A DNA stretch of 64,000 bases from assembly GCF_024347515.1 (NCBI RefSeq), contig NZ_AP025493.1, forward strand, positions 1,674,001 through 1,738,000. The letters run 5' to 3'. Below the pieces are notes generated by a model that searched no databases, was not told the origin of the DNA, and was given only the letters and a program-made list of their open reading frames with translations. Position 1 is the first letter of the stretch, and each line of letters begins with the position of its first letter. Made by a program: the position numbers and the translations under genes. The DNA comes from Vibrio gigantis (GTDB taxonomy: Bacteria > Pseudomonadota > Gammaproteobacteria > Enterobacterales > Vibrionaceae). Of the stretch, positions 32,000 to 40,452 are shown piece by piece.

Positions 32000-33856
32000 A
32001 TGTCGCAGTCACCTCTAGATGGAAAGGCTTCAGAGCAAGCTCCTTCCTTATCTCAAATCAATGTGTTTCCGGTTAAATCAGTGGGCGGCATTGCGCTCTC
32101 TTCTGCTTGGGTTGAAAAACAAGGCCTTACCTTTGACAGACGTTTCATGCTGGCATTAGCTGACGGTTCAATGGTTACTGCACGTAAGTATCCTAAAATG
32201 GTCAAGGTGTCTTCAAGCTTGCAGCCAGACGGTTTGATTTTTACTTGTGAAGGTAAAGAACCGCTGCGCCTAAAGTATGCAAACTTCAAGATGCAGGAAG
32301 CTCCAGCTACTGTGTGGAAAGACAGCTTCACGGCCTACACAACGTGTGATGAAGCCGATGATTGGTTTAGTGATGTGTTGGGTGTGCGAGTTGAGCTACT
32401 TTTCTCTGGCGAACAATCGAATCGTGTTCGTGAAAAGCTGGGTCAGAATGTCAGTTTTGCTGATGGCTACCCAATGCTAATCATCAGCCAAGCTTCGCTT
32501 GATGAGTTGAATCACCGCAGTCCTGAAACGCATTCGATGGATCAGTTCCGCACCAACTTCGTCGTCTCAAACACAGAAGCCTTTGCTGAGGACGGCTGGA
32601 AGCGTATCCGAATTGGTGAGGTTGAATTTGAGGCGGTTAAGCCTTGTGAACGCTGTATCCTAACGACAGTCGATGTTGAGAGTGGCGAATTTAGAGCTAC
32701 AAAGGAGCCGCTTAATACCTTCTCTACATTCCGAGCCAATGAGCGCGGTGGCGTGTTCTTTGGTCAGAATCTTGTGGCTAAAAATGAAGGTTTAGTCAAA
32801 GCGGGTGACGTCGTTGAAGTACTTGAAACTAAAGAAAAAGAACACTATGAAGACACTTGGGTTGAGTTACTGCATCTAACCTGTGTTGAGCGCGAAGAGA
32901 TCGCTCGCGACTTCACTACGTTTTGGTTAGAGCCTGCGAAAGAGAGCCACTCCCTACCAAGTTACCAGCCTGGACAACATCTACCTATTGAGATGATGAT
33001 TAATGGCGAGAAGGTTTCTCGTCGTTACACGTTATCGTCTAGCCCATCACGGGCTGGTCGTTTAGCTATTTCAGTGAAGCGAGTGGACGATGGTCAAATC
33101 TCAAACTGGCTCAATGATCACTTCCAAGTGGGTGATACGCTAGCGGCTCAAAACCCAGATGGCGCTTTCTATTTAGAAGAAAACCCAACACATCCGTTAT
33201 TGTTGTTGTCTGCGGGTAGTGGCATTACGCCAATGTTGTCGATGTTGCGTTACTTAGCCGACCATAACCAGATTGATGATGTGGTTTTCTATCATCAGTG
33301 CAGCAGTGAAGAGGATATTCCTTATCAAGCTGAGATTGATAAGATCGCTAACGAACATGCTGGGCTGCGTGTTATCTATTCGCTAAGTCAGCCAACTAAA
33401 GAGTGGGATGGTTTATCTGGGCGTTTAAGCGTCTCTCATATCGCTAAAATTGAAGAGTTACACAAGCGCCAAGCATTTGTGTGTGGTCCTGATGGCTTTA
33501 TGGATAATGCAAAGAAATTACTGATTCAAATGGGCCTGAATCCTCAGCACTATCATCAAGAAGCATTTGGAGTCGCACAATCAACGGAAGAGACAGTCAA
33601 GCAGCTACAGCTAAGTGTTAATGGCTATCTATTCGAAGGTAATAACCAGTCCACCTTACTAGAGCAAGCTGAGTCGGCGGGTGTGTCTATTGCATCAAGC
33701 TGTCGCGCGGGTTTCTGTGGTGCTTGTAAGGTGACCCTTGAGTCAGGGCAGGTTCACCAACCGGATGTTCCAGCGCTACAAGAACACGAACGTAACATGG
33801 GTCAGATACTGGCGTGTTGCAGTGTTCCTCAAACCGATATCGAAGTTGTAGATTAA
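32000..33856 (+). CDS. MOSC / ferredoxin-NADP reductase / [2Fe-2S] fusion protein (YcbX-related)
   Basis: The 618-residue protein has three parts. Residues about 17-285 are a MOSC N-terminal barrel plus MOSC domain with the molybdopterin-linked Cys in KPCERCILTTVD. Residues about 290-520 form an FAD/NADPH reductase with SRRYTLSSSP and LLLSAGSGITPMLSML. The last 90 residues are a plant-type ferredoxin domain with CRAGFCGACKV and a fourth Cys in ILACCSV. E. coli YcbX has MOSC and ferredoxin parts only (369 residues) and detoxifies N-hydroxylated bases. Here the reductase that would feed electrons is built in. Cytoplasmic. It has its own terminator and a GGAAT before the start. Confidence 0.92.
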   Translation: MSQSPLDGKASEQAPSLSQINVFPVKSVGGIALSSAWVEKQGLTFDRRFMLALADGSMVTARKYPKMVKVSSSLQPDGLIFTCEGKEPLRLKYANFKMQEAPATVWKDSFTAYTTCDEADDWFSDVLGVRVELLFSGEQSNRVREKLGQNVSFADGYPMLIISQASLDELNHRSPETHSMDQFRTNFVVSNTEAFAEDGWKRIRIGEVEFEAVKPCERCILTTVDVESGEFRATKEPLNTFSTFRANERGGVFFGQNLVAKNEGLVKAGDVVEVLETKEKEHYEDTWVELLHLTCVEREEIARDFTTFWLEPAKESHSLPSYQPGQHLPIEMMINGEKVSRRYTLSSSPSRAGRLAISVKRVDDGQISNWLNDHFQVGDTLAAQNPDGAFYLEENPTHPLLLLSAGSGITPMLSMLRYLADHNQIDDVVFYHQCSSEEDIPYQAEIDKIANEHAGLRVIYSLSQPTKEWDGLSGRLSVSHIAKIEELHKRQAFVCGPDGFMDNAKKLLIQMGLNPQHYHQEAFGVAQSTEETVKQLQLSVNGYLFEGNNQSTLLEQAESAGVSIASSCRAGFCGACKVTLESGQVHQPDVPALQEHERNMGQILACCSVPQTDIEVVD

Positions 33857-33892
33857 CGACTCGCGAAATCGAAATGCAAAGCAGCAAAATAG

Positions 33893-33933
33893 AAAAGGCC
33901 GGAAGTTCAATGATCTGAACTTCCGGCCTTTTT
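33893..33933. terminator. Bidirectional terminator between the MOSC fusion and nadE
   Basis: AAAAGGCCGGAAGTTCA and TGAACTTCCGGCCTTTT pair around a short loop with A- and T-runs outside. Confidence 0.93.
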
Positions 33934-33959
33934 AATCTAAGTCTGAGACTAAGATAAGA

Positions 33960-34790
33960 TTAATCGTAGATCGTCGGGATCGGTTGACGCTTGTGTTGTG
34001 TCGCTTTGTAGATACTTACTAAGCGGTCTGATACGTCTTGAGGTACTTCTTTTCCTTCAAGGAAATCATCGATCTGATCGTAAGAAAGGTTCAATGCTGC
34101 TTCATCGGCTTTCTGTGGGTCAAGCTCTTCTAGGTCGGCAGTAGGCACTTTCTTAACCAGTTGCTCCGGAGCACCCAGTGTTGCAGCAAGTTCGCGAACC
34201 TGACGTTTGTTCAGGCCGAACAGAGGTGCTAAATCACAGGCACCGTCACCGTGTTTGGTGTAGAAACCAGTGATGTTTTCTGCTGAGTGGTCGGTTCCAA
34301 TTACAAGGCCGCCTACGTAACCTGCAATTTCGTATTGTGCGATCATGCGAGCTCGAGCTTTTACGTTACCTTTTACAAAGTCGATTTTCGCCGAGTCTGT
34401 TGGTAGTAAACCCGTTCCTTCAAGTGCAACGTGAGAAGCCGCGTGAAGTCCATCAACACCCGCTTTAATGTTCACAGAAACCGATTGAGAAGGCTGGATA
34501 AAAGAGAGAGCAAGTTGCGCTTCATCTTCATCTTTTTGCTCACCGTAAGGTAGGCGAACCGCGATGAACTGGTAGTCATTGCTACCTGTGCTTTCATTCA
34601 AGCTGTCAACAGCCAGTTGTGCTAGACGACCACACGTAGTCGAGTCTACGCCACCACTGATACCAAGGATCAGGGACTTGCAGCCAGATTGCTGAAGTTT
34701 CGTTTTGATAAAGTCCACACGACGAGTCACTTCGAAGTGAGGGTCAATTGAAGGTAGTACGCGCATTTCGTCACGAATTAACTGTTCCAT
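33960..34790 (-). CDS. nadE: NH3-dependent NAD+ synthetase
   Basis: Amidates nicotinic acid adenine dinucleotide to NAD+. The 276 residues match the ammonia-dependent single-domain type. The ATP-pyrophosphatase P-loop is ISGGVDSTT at about 44-52, followed by VRLPYGEQKDEDEA, GTDHSAENITGFYTKHGDGACDLAPL, and LNKRQVRELA. The C-terminal HKRQPIPTIYD is also typical. AGGAAT precedes the start. It is divergent from a NadD-like gene 109 bases away, so two late steps of NAD synthesis are probably coregulated. Confidence 0.97.
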   Translation of the reverse strand: MEQLIRDEMRVLPSIDPHFEVTRRVDFIKTKLQQSGCKSLILGISGGVDSTTCGRLAQLAVDSLNESTGSNDYQFIAVRLPYGEQKDEDEAQLALSFIQPSQSVSVNIKAGVDGLHAASHVALEGTGLLPTDSAKIDFVKGNVKARARMIAQYEIAGYVGGLVIGTDHSAENITGFYTKHGDGACDLAPLFGLNKRQVRELAATLGAPEQLVKKVPTADLEELDPQKADEAALNLSYDQIDDFLEGKEVPQDVSDRLVSIYKATQHKRQPIPTIYD

Positions 34791-34899
34791 TCGTATTCCT
34801 TTCCTGCAAGCAAATTAAAAATCTAGTGTTATCATACCTAAATCATTCGATTTAAAAACCTCTTTGCACAAGCTTAGAAAGAGAAGGCAGTAATAAGTA

Positions 34900-35421
34900 A
34901 TGGAAAAAATAGCCATTTTCGGTAGTGCGTTTAATCCGCCTAGCTTAGGGCATAAAAGTGTGATTGATTCCTTGGCTCACTTTGACAAAATTCTACTCGT
35001 TCCCAGCATTGCCCATGCTTGGGGAAAAGAGATGCTAGACTTTGATACGAGATGTCAGTTAGTTAACGCATTTATTAGCGATCTTTCACTGGATCAAGTT
35101 GAGCTTTCATTGATCGAGAAAAGCTTATTTACCCCCGGTGAAAGTGTGACAACTTATGCTGTACTCAGTGAATTGCAAAAGTTACATGGTGACGCTGAAC
35201 TCACGTTTGTGATCGGGCCGGACAACTTCTTCAAGTTTTCATCTTTCTATAAGTCAGATGAGATTACCGAGCGGTGGTCTGTAATGGCTTGCCCTGAAAA
35301 AGTCAAAATTCGTAGCACAGACATACGTAATGCGTTGATAAGTGGGAACGATGTATCAAAATTGAGTACAAAGTCAGTTACAAAGATGTTGCAAGATAGT
35401 AGACTGTATACAATAATGTAG
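34900..35421 (+). CDS. NadD-like nucleotidyltransferase
   Basis: The 173-residue product starts MEKIAIFGSAFNPPSLGHKS, the GxFxPxHxGH-type nucleotide-binding motif of nicotinate/nicotinamide mononucleotide adenylyltransferases. It ends with RSTDIRNAL, the matching ISSTxIR motif, and FVIGPDNFFKF lies between. It is shorter than housekeeping NadD (about 210) and lacks some of its central region, so it may be an accessory nicotinamide-nucleotide adenylyltransferase. Divergent placement from nadE supports a role in NAD metabolism. A small exported protein gene follows 22 bases later. Confidence 0.85.
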   Translation: MEKIAIFGSAFNPPSLGHKSVIDSLAHFDKILLVPSIAHAWGKEMLDFDTRCQLVNAFISDLSLDQVELSLIEKSLFTPGESVTTYAVLSELQKLHGDAELTFVIGPDNFFKFSSFYKSDEITERWSVMACPEKVKIRSTDIRNALISGNDVSKLSTKSVTKMLQDSRLYTIM

Positions 35422-35443
35422 ATTCACTAATTTAAGAGGTCTC

Positions 35444-35935
35444 ATGACTATGCTAAAGCGCGCGATACCAGCGACGATGATCATTGCGGCATGCAGTTTA
35501 CCTGCACAGGCTGAATGTGACTTTTTTAGCTTAGACTCAATAATGCTGACTTCTGATGATGAAAATAGCTGTCTAGATTTTTCTACGAGCATCGAGTCGT
35601 TTGGCCTGCGCATGCTGGAAATCACTGGTTTGAATGAAGAAGAAGCCGAGAGCACACCAGACTATTGGTCTGATTGGGTACTTCAAACCAAGGATACGCC
35701 ACTTTTAACTCAAAGCCTCGAGTCTAACTATGTTGGTTTGGGAATGTGGTTTCCAGAAGATCTTGAAGATGAGCAGTACGATATGTCCACAGAAGAGTGG
35801 TTGATGAATCACGGTTTGCAATTAAGCATCGGTTTTGGCGAGAAAGTTGACGGGCAACCTCGTATGCGCTTTGATTATCGTTGGCATGATTCACGTGAGG
35901 CGGACCTAATGATGCAGATTGAGTTGCCATTCTAG
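35444..35935 (+). CDS. Exported protein of unknown function
   Basis: The 163-residue product has a signal peptide (MLKRAIPATMIIAACSLPAQA, cleavage about residue 23) followed by a short acidic mature chain with two cysteines near its start (ECDFF and NSCLDF) that may form a disulfide. The mature part alternates acidic residues with aromatic and beta-prone stretches, and ends in RMRFDYRWHDSREADLMMQIELPF. A final Phe after alternating residues resembles outer-membrane strand ends, but the protein is too short for a full barrel. No family recognised. It follows the NadD-like gene by 22 bases, maybe cotranscribed, and ends at a strong terminator. Confidence 0.7.
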   Translation: MTMLKRAIPATMIIAACSLPAQAECDFFSLDSIMLTSDDENSCLDFSTSIESFGLRMLEITGLNEEEAESTPDYWSDWVLQTKDTPLLTQSLESNYVGLGMWFPEDLEDEQYDMSTEEWLMNHGLQLSIGFGEKVDGQPRMRFDYRWHDSREADLMMQIELPF

Positions 35936-35976
35936 ATACACAGATAGCCTCTACCTATGTCTAAATACTAAGAATT

Positions 35977-36014
35977 AAAAAAGCCGCAAAAACTCAGTTT
36001 TGCGGCTTTTTAGT
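35977..36014. terminator. Bidirectional terminator
   Basis: AAAAAGCCGCAAAA pairs with TTTTGCGGCTTTTT over a short loop between two convergent genes. Confidence 0.92.
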
Positions 36015-36058
36015 ATCTGGCTTATGGCTTTAAATATTAGCTATAACTTATCGCCAAG

Positions 36059-36685
36059 CTATAAATCTTCACCAAAAACAAGCATGCATAGCTGTTCAAA
36101 CTCTTCTTCTTTGCCTGAAAATAAATCATCAATCACAAGTGAACGTTTCTGACCTGACTGCATGCGTTTCTTTGCTTCTCGCATCACCATAACGAGAGTG
36201 TGTTCTTGTGGAAGATTTGAATCATCAATGTTCCATTGATTGAATCGTTGGGAAAGAGCACTTTCGCAAAGCAGTGGTTTAAACGACAACACCTCTTGCT
36301 TCAATACAGAAAGCATATCTTTAAACGCTTGCTCAGTATTATTGGCCTTGGAAGCGCGAGCTTTAGTTTGCTCTAGTTTTTCTAGTAGCGCCGAAGAGAG
36401 GTTAGTTTGTGTAATGTAACCCGCTTGTCTTGGGAATGAGTCCGTCAAACGTACAGAAAAGTCGACACGGTTAACCTGAGTGTTTGGAAAGTAGGTCAGT
36501 GACGTTAGGCAATCGTAGGGAATCCAGACGCTTTGTCCTGGTTCAACGGCATACTCTTGTTTACCCAGCTTAATTAAAACCAAGCCACTTTGAACTGATA
36601 CAAGGCTATGTTTAAGTACTTTCTTGCGTGGTGTGATCGCCAAGTGTGAAAAGTAAGCCGATGTATATTCAATAGCGAAGTTCAT
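36059..36685 (-). CDS. Cupin-like protein resembling the sensor half of an AraC regulator
   Basis: The 208-residue product has an N-terminal cupin-type segment (about 25-80), with VLIKLGKQEYAVEPGQSVWIPYDCLTSLTYFPNTQVNRVDFSV resembling the arm of AraC-family proteins. The normal two helix-turn-helix units of the family are not seen. The last 70 residues (MREAKKRMQSGQKRSLVIDDL onward) recall only a degenerate or half unit ending in VFG. It could be a divergent AraC protein with a reduced DNA-binding part, or a ligand-binding protein. No signal peptide. It stands alone and is divergent from the acyltransferase gene. Confidence 0.7.
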   Translation of the reverse strand: MNFAIEYTSAYFSHLAITPRKKVLKHSLVSVQSGLVLIKLGKQEYAVEPGQSVWIPYDCLTSLTYFPNTQVNRVDFSVRLTDSFPRQAGYITQTNLSSALLEKLEQTKARASKANNTEQAFKDMLSVLKQEVLSFKPLLCESALSQRFNQWNIDDSNLPQEHTLVMVMREAKKRMQSGQKRSLVIDDLFSGKEEEFEQLCMLVFGEDL

Positions 36686-36860
36686 AGATAGTACCTTAAT
36701 TTTGGGGCGTCAAGATTACCGTTAATCTTAAAGAATGCCAACAATAACAGGGGATTTTCAATGTTTCTGGTCTGACCTTGTCAAAAGTATGGGCTCTGTA
36801 GCTGCGAGAAGTCAAAACAACGCGTAGAATGAGCCAGCTTTTTATTATATGAATTAAAAA

Positions 36861-37967
36861 ATGACCTCTCCAACCGATCCATATGTTGATATTCGTCCTT
36901 ACGGCGATGATGAAATTCCAGCGGCACTAAACCGTCTTATTAATGATGAAGAATTTATCAGTGCAATCTTGCACTATCGTTTTTCAAACCATGCGTCTTG
37001 GTTCAAAGCATTAATGAGCCCGATTTTGCGTGTGTACTTAAAAATGAAATGGAGCAAGCTGACTAGCGTTGAATCCATTCAAATTGAAGTGAAAAAGTAC
37101 TTACGCGACACGTTAGCGAAAACTACCAATGGCGTGACGTATACTGGTGTCGAGTCACTGGATGCGAATCAAGCTTATTTGTTTGTATCAAACCATCGTG
37201 ACATTGCTATGGATCCTGCGTTGGTAAACTACGCTCTGCATCAAAATAATCATCAGACTTGTCGTATAGCTATTGGTGACAACCTGCTGAAGAAGCCATG
37301 TGCGACTGAATTGATGCGTTTGAACAAGAGCTTTATCGTAAAGCGTTCTTTGAAAGGACCGCGAGAGATGATGAAAGCACTAGGGCAGTTGTCTTCTTAC
37401 ATTAAGCACTCTCTAGAAACGGGTAACTCTATCTGGATCGCTCAAAAGGAAGGTCGAGCTAAAGACGGTAACGATTTTACCGAGCCAGCAATCTTGAAAA
37501 TGTTCCACGTTGAAGGACGTAAGCAAAAAATTGCTTTTCCTGAATACGTGAAGTCATTGAAGATCGTTCCTGTGGCTATTTCTTACGAGAACGACCCATG
37601 TGACACGGCTAAAGCGATAGAGCTTTTCGAAAAAGACGTAAACGGCAGTTACGAAAAGGGTGAGTTTGAAGATATCGAAAGTATCATTCAAGGCATTATC
37701 GGTAACAAAGGACGCGTTCACGTTGGTTTCGGTCAGGTTATCGACCAAGATTTTGAGACGCCTGAAGCGCTTGCTGAAGAGATTGATCGTCAGATCCACG
37801 ATAACTACAAATTGTTCCCTGTCAATTTGCTGGCAGCGGAAAAAGAAGACGAGTCGATTACGGAAGTCGTTAAGAAAGAATTTGAAGAAAAGCTATCGAG
37901 CCTGCCTAAAGGTGCTCGTCAGTACTTGATTGATAGCTATGCGAACCCAGTGAAGAACATTGGTTAA
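36861..37967 (+). CDS. PlsC-type acyltransferase
   Basis: The 368-residue protein has the glycerolipid acyltransferase motifs. SNHRDIAMDPALV (about 114-126) is the H-x4-D catalytic site, FIVKRSLKGPREMM follows, then IAQKEGRAKDGN (about 194-205, the EGxR-type phosphate site) and VPVAISYE (about 237). This order marks 1-acyl-glycerol-3-phosphate acyltransferases, but the long N-terminal (about 105 residues) and C-terminal parts are not those of PlsC itself. The C terminus is charged and helical. No strong membrane helix is visible, so peripheral membrane binding is likely. The exact acyl acceptor is unknown. Single gene with its own terminator. Confidence 0.85.
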   Translation: MTSPTDPYVDIRPYGDDEIPAALNRLINDEEFISAILHYRFSNHASWFKALMSPILRVYLKMKWSKLTSVESIQIEVKKYLRDTLAKTTNGVTYTGVESLDANQAYLFVSNHRDIAMDPALVNYALHQNNHQTCRIAIGDNLLKKPCATELMRLNKSFIVKRSLKGPREMMKALGQLSSYIKHSLETGNSIWIAQKEGRAKDGNDFTEPAILKMFHVEGRKQKIAFPEYVKSLKIVPVAISYENDPCDTAKAIELFEKDVNGSYEKGEFEDIESIIQGIIGNKGRVHVGFGQVIDQDFETPEALAEEIDRQIHDNYKLFPVNLLAAEKEDESITEVVKKEFEEKLSSLPKGARQYLIDSYANPVKNIG

Positions 37968-38014
37968 TGAACGTTAGTTAGCTTGTTAGTTGATTAGCAG
38001 CTTGATTGAATTGA

Positions 38015-38040
38015 AAAAGGAGCCTTGGGCTCCTTTTTTG
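38015..38040 (+). terminator. Terminator after the acyltransferase gene
   Basis: AAAAGGAGCC and GGCTCCTTTTTT pair over a three-base loop. Confidence 0.9.
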
Positions 38041-38084
38041 TTTCTGAATCACTACTTGCTGCTGCAATAAAGTATTAAGTTGAA

Positions 38085-38684
38085 TTAGCGAGCGACTGCG
38101 CCACCGAGTTCTAGATTGATTGGCCATGTGGTTACAGTGTTGCCTCCTAGATAGATGTTGCCTTTGACGGTCATGGTTTCGGGGAACGTTGTAATCCCAG
38201 AACCGCCTATATATAGATCGCCATCAACCACGATCCCGTTGGGCAGCTCAGTCAAAGGAGTGCGGATTACGCTCAGATCGCCTTTCACTTTAAAGCCATT
38301 CGGTAGCCTTTCAAGTGGAGTATCAGTGAGGTTGATAAAACCGCCCACTTTTACACCTCTTGGCCAACTGGTAATTTGGCTACCAATCAAGTCTGCGTAG
38401 CCTTTAATCTTGACTCCAGTGGGAACTCGGGCGAGTTGGCTGTTGGAGCCCTTAAGGCTGCCGTTTACTTCCAACCCTTTGGGTAGGCGCGTGATCGCAG
38501 TGTTCTCTATATTGAGATTACCATCTACTACCAAGCCAGTCGGAAGTGATGTATAAGGCTTATTTCGTAGATATAAGTTTCCGTAATTATCGAGATGGTT
38601 CAATATTTGATAGTGATCGAGTGGTTCAGCACTGACATTTGTTATGGTTAATGAACCAATAATAAGTGCGATTATTCTGAGCAT
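38085..38684 (-). CDS. Secreted 22-residue-repeat solenoid protein
   Basis: The 199-residue product has a signal peptide ending NVSAEP near residue 20. It then carries about seven tandem repeats of roughly 22 residues with consensus LP-G-hxVxGxLxhxxTxhTx (h, hydrophobic), for example LPTGLVVDGNLNIENTAI, LPKGLEVNGSLKGSNSQL, LPNGFKVKGDLSVIRTPL and LPNGIVVDGDLYIGGSGI. The pattern predicts a leucine-rich or beta-helix solenoid exposed in the periplasm or outside. Similar repeats occur in bacterial and phage proteins of unknown role. I know of no function. It stands alone, divergent from the DUF1496 gene by 103 bases. Confidence 0.8.
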   Translation of the reverse strand: MLRIIALIIGSLTITNVSAEPLDHYQILNHLDNYGNLYLRNKPYTSLPTGLVVDGNLNIENTAITRLPKGLEVNGSLKGSNSQLARVPTGVKIKGYADLIGSQITSWPRGVKVGGFINLTDTPLERLPNGFKVKGDLSVIRTPLTELPNGIVVDGDLYIGGSGITTFPETMTVKGNIYLGGNTVTTWPINLELGGAVAR

Positions 38685-38787
38685 AACAGGCTTCTTATTA
38701 CGATAGACGTTAATACTATAATGGAAAAATTAATCTCGCATAGTGTTTTACCCATATGGCGGTAGATTAACGAGGAGTGGAGCAAAG

Positions 38788-39084
38788 ATGGTAGGCAAAT
38801 CAATGATTAGAGTAAATTTACGAATTGTTAAGGTCTTTCTGATAGCAGCTTCAATGTTTTGCTCAATGTCTGCGAGTGCCAACAAAGTAATTTCAACACC
38901 TGGCAAAACTGCTGTGGTGGTGACACAAGGCGGCCAACCGCAACGAGTTTGTTATTATGATGACAAGGCTTATAGCATTGGGGCTGTGTTAGAAGTGGGC
39001 GGTGTAGTGATTCAGTGCGCAGCAGAAAATGATTTTGAGCAAAATGGTTCACTTGCTTGGATTCAAATAAAAAAAGACGAGTAA
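38788..39084 (+). CDS. DUF1496-family small exported protein
   Basis: The 98-residue product from the ATG at 38788 (GAGGAG upstream) has a signal peptide ending SMSASA-NK near residue 32. The mature core has VCYYDDKAYSIGAVLEVGGVVIQC, with the CYY-KAYS-G-x-C pattern of DUF1496 proteins; the two Cys probably pair. Function unknown. An in-frame earlier start is not supported by a ribosome site. Its stop codon lies within the terminator stem that follows. Confidence 0.8.
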   Translation: MVGKSMIRVNLRIVKVFLIAASMFCSMSASANKVISTPGKTAVVVTQGGQPQRVCYYDDKAYSIGAVLEVGGVVIQCAAENDFEQNGSLAWIQIKKDE

Positions 39085-39101
39085 TTCAACTCGTCTTTTA
39101 A
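39072..39101. terminator. Bidirectional terminator between DUF1496 and YfcZ genes
   Basis: AAAAGACGAGT (39072-39082) and ACTCGTCTTTT (39089-39099) are perfectly paired with a six-base loop; the stem overlaps the stop codon of the upstream gene. Confidence 0.88.
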
Positions 39102-39121
39102 TAAGAATATAAATGCTTATA

Positions 39122-39421
39122 TTAACGCGCTAGAGAGCGAGTCTTAAGTTCAAAAATAATCTTCTCAGCGCTAACTTCAAATTTAAAGCGAGCGTGCAAT
39201 TCCGTGCTTTCTTCAGTCATCTCTGATGCTTCAAACTCAACGTTGCTAGATACTTGCTTAGCAAGTTCAACGTACTTAGCAAATTCGGCTTCAATAAGTG
39301 CTTTTGAGTTTCCGTAGACCGTTACTTCAGCAACATCGTCGCCTTCTTTGATGATGAACCCGATTTCGCCTGCACAGCCGCAAGCTTCACATACATCGTT
39401 GTTACCAATATCTTGGCTCAT
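39122..39421 (-). CDS. YfcZ/YiiS (DUF406)-family protein
   Basis: The 99-residue product from the ATG at 39421 (AAGAGGA eight bases upstream) has an N-terminal CEACGCAGEIGF with three Cys (about residues 10-15) and ends KIIFELKTRSLAR, which matches the YfcZ/YiiS family of small cytoplasmic proteins of unknown role. Middle residues resemble the family (VTVYGNSKALIEAEFAKYVELA). It is monocistronic. The name is based on recalled family features. Confidence 0.8.
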   Translation of the reverse strand: MSQDIGNNDVCEACGCAGEIGFIIKEGDDVAEVTVYGNSKALIEAEFAKYVELAKQVSSNVEFEASEMTEESTELHARFKFEVSAEKIIFELKTRSLAR

Positions 39422-39951
39422 AAATAATCCTCTTACAAAGTCTGAGGTTATTCTAACGAGCAATTTGAACTGTATCTACAAAAATTAAAATCTTTGAACT
39501 AATTTGCACTGGTATGCTATGTTGTTTGTTGAAGGGGTTAAATGAATGTGTACATTCGCGTCGCCAAATATGTATGTGATCTATCTCATGTTTTGTTGAT
39601 AAGCAGTGTCATTAATTTGTTAGAATATCATTCAGTTAGTTGCGTCGTAACTAATTTTATAAGACTATCTATTGCTTGATAGGTATTTATACAATGAATT
39701 TATTGTTGGGTATTTGATATTCTAAGTTGTTATTTTAGATTAACCGCTTAGAGAGGTAAGGTGACTTTCGAAGAATAATTAGACAAAGTGCCCAAAGAGG
39801 CAGCACTGTAAAGTTGTTCGTACAAAGTATTTGTCGGTATTTAATGGAAATACTTGCGAAAAAATACCTTGCTCACATAATGCTGATAACGATTTTCATT
39901 CTGACTTTATTTGATTGAGTTAGATGGATTTACAAAGAGAAGAGCCTGAAT
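39422..39951. other. Long intergenic region before luxT
   Basis: These 530 bases hold no supported open frame. A Fur-like sequence lies at 39884-39903. GGTATTT and AAATACC (about 39837-39868) could form a hairpin in a leader. The region is AT-rich and large enough for several regulatory sites, which fits a global regulator gene. Confidence 0.5.
39884..39903 (+). promoter_or_regulatory. Candidate Fur box upstream of luxT
   Basis: TGATAACGATTTTCATTCTG matches about 15 of 20 positions of TGATAATGATAATCATTATC. It lies about 50 bases before the luxT start. Chance matches at this level in AT-rich DNA are not rare. Confidence 0.35.
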
Positions 39952-40413
39952 ATGCCAAAGCGTAGTAAAGAAGATACAGAAATCACGATCCAGAAAATCA
40001 TGGATGCCGTTGTAGACCAGCTACTAAGATTGGGTTACGACAAGATGTCATACACGACGTTGAGTCAACAAACGGGTGTTTCTCGTACAGGTATAAGTCA
40101 TCACTTTCCAAAGAAAACGGATTTTACTGCTGCTCTAGACGGTCGTATTTTCAAAATGTTCATGGAACACATTGACTTTGAAAATGGCCTTGACGCATTT
40201 TCAGCTAGCTGGGTTACAGCACTTGAAGACGCTGAGTTCCTAGCAATCTTACGTTTACTTTTCCATCATATCGTTACTGCAGAGAGCGCACATGAGTTCG
40301 CTGCAAACGGTATTGATCGTCTATACAAGCTGACTGAAACTCAGTTTGGCGATACTAGCGGTAAAGAACTAGAGTGGTTGATTGGTAAATCATTGATTCG
40401 TATGAGTCAATAA
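39952..40413 (+). CDS. luxT: TetR-family regulator LuxT (SwrT)
   Basis: The 153-residue protein starts MPKRSKEDTEITIQKIMDAV and has the TetR-type helix-turn-helix TTLSQQTGVSRTGISHHFPKKTDF at about 35-58. Both length and sequence match what I recall of LuxT of Vibrio harveyi, also called SwrT in V. parahaemolyticus. LuxT acts in quorum sensing and swarming through luxO and qrr1. Together with luxM at the left end, two quorum-related genes occur here. Preceded by a long leader and a candidate Fur box, and followed by a terminator. AGAAGAGCC is near the start. Confidence 0.85.
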   Translation: MPKRSKEDTEITIQKIMDAVVDQLLRLGYDKMSYTTLSQQTGVSRTGISHHFPKKTDFTAALDGRIFKMFMEHIDFENGLDAFSASWVTALEDAEFLAILRLLFHHIVTAESAHEFAANGIDRLYKLTETQFGDTSGKELEWLIGKSLIRMSQ

Positions 40414-40429
40414 TCAGCACTCAATAAAA

Positions 40430-40452
40430 GAAGCTCCTGCGGGGGCTTTTTT
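40430..40452 (+). terminator. Terminator after luxT
   Basis: AGCTCC pairs with GGGGCT (one G-T) over a short loop, followed by seven T residues. Confidence 0.8.
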
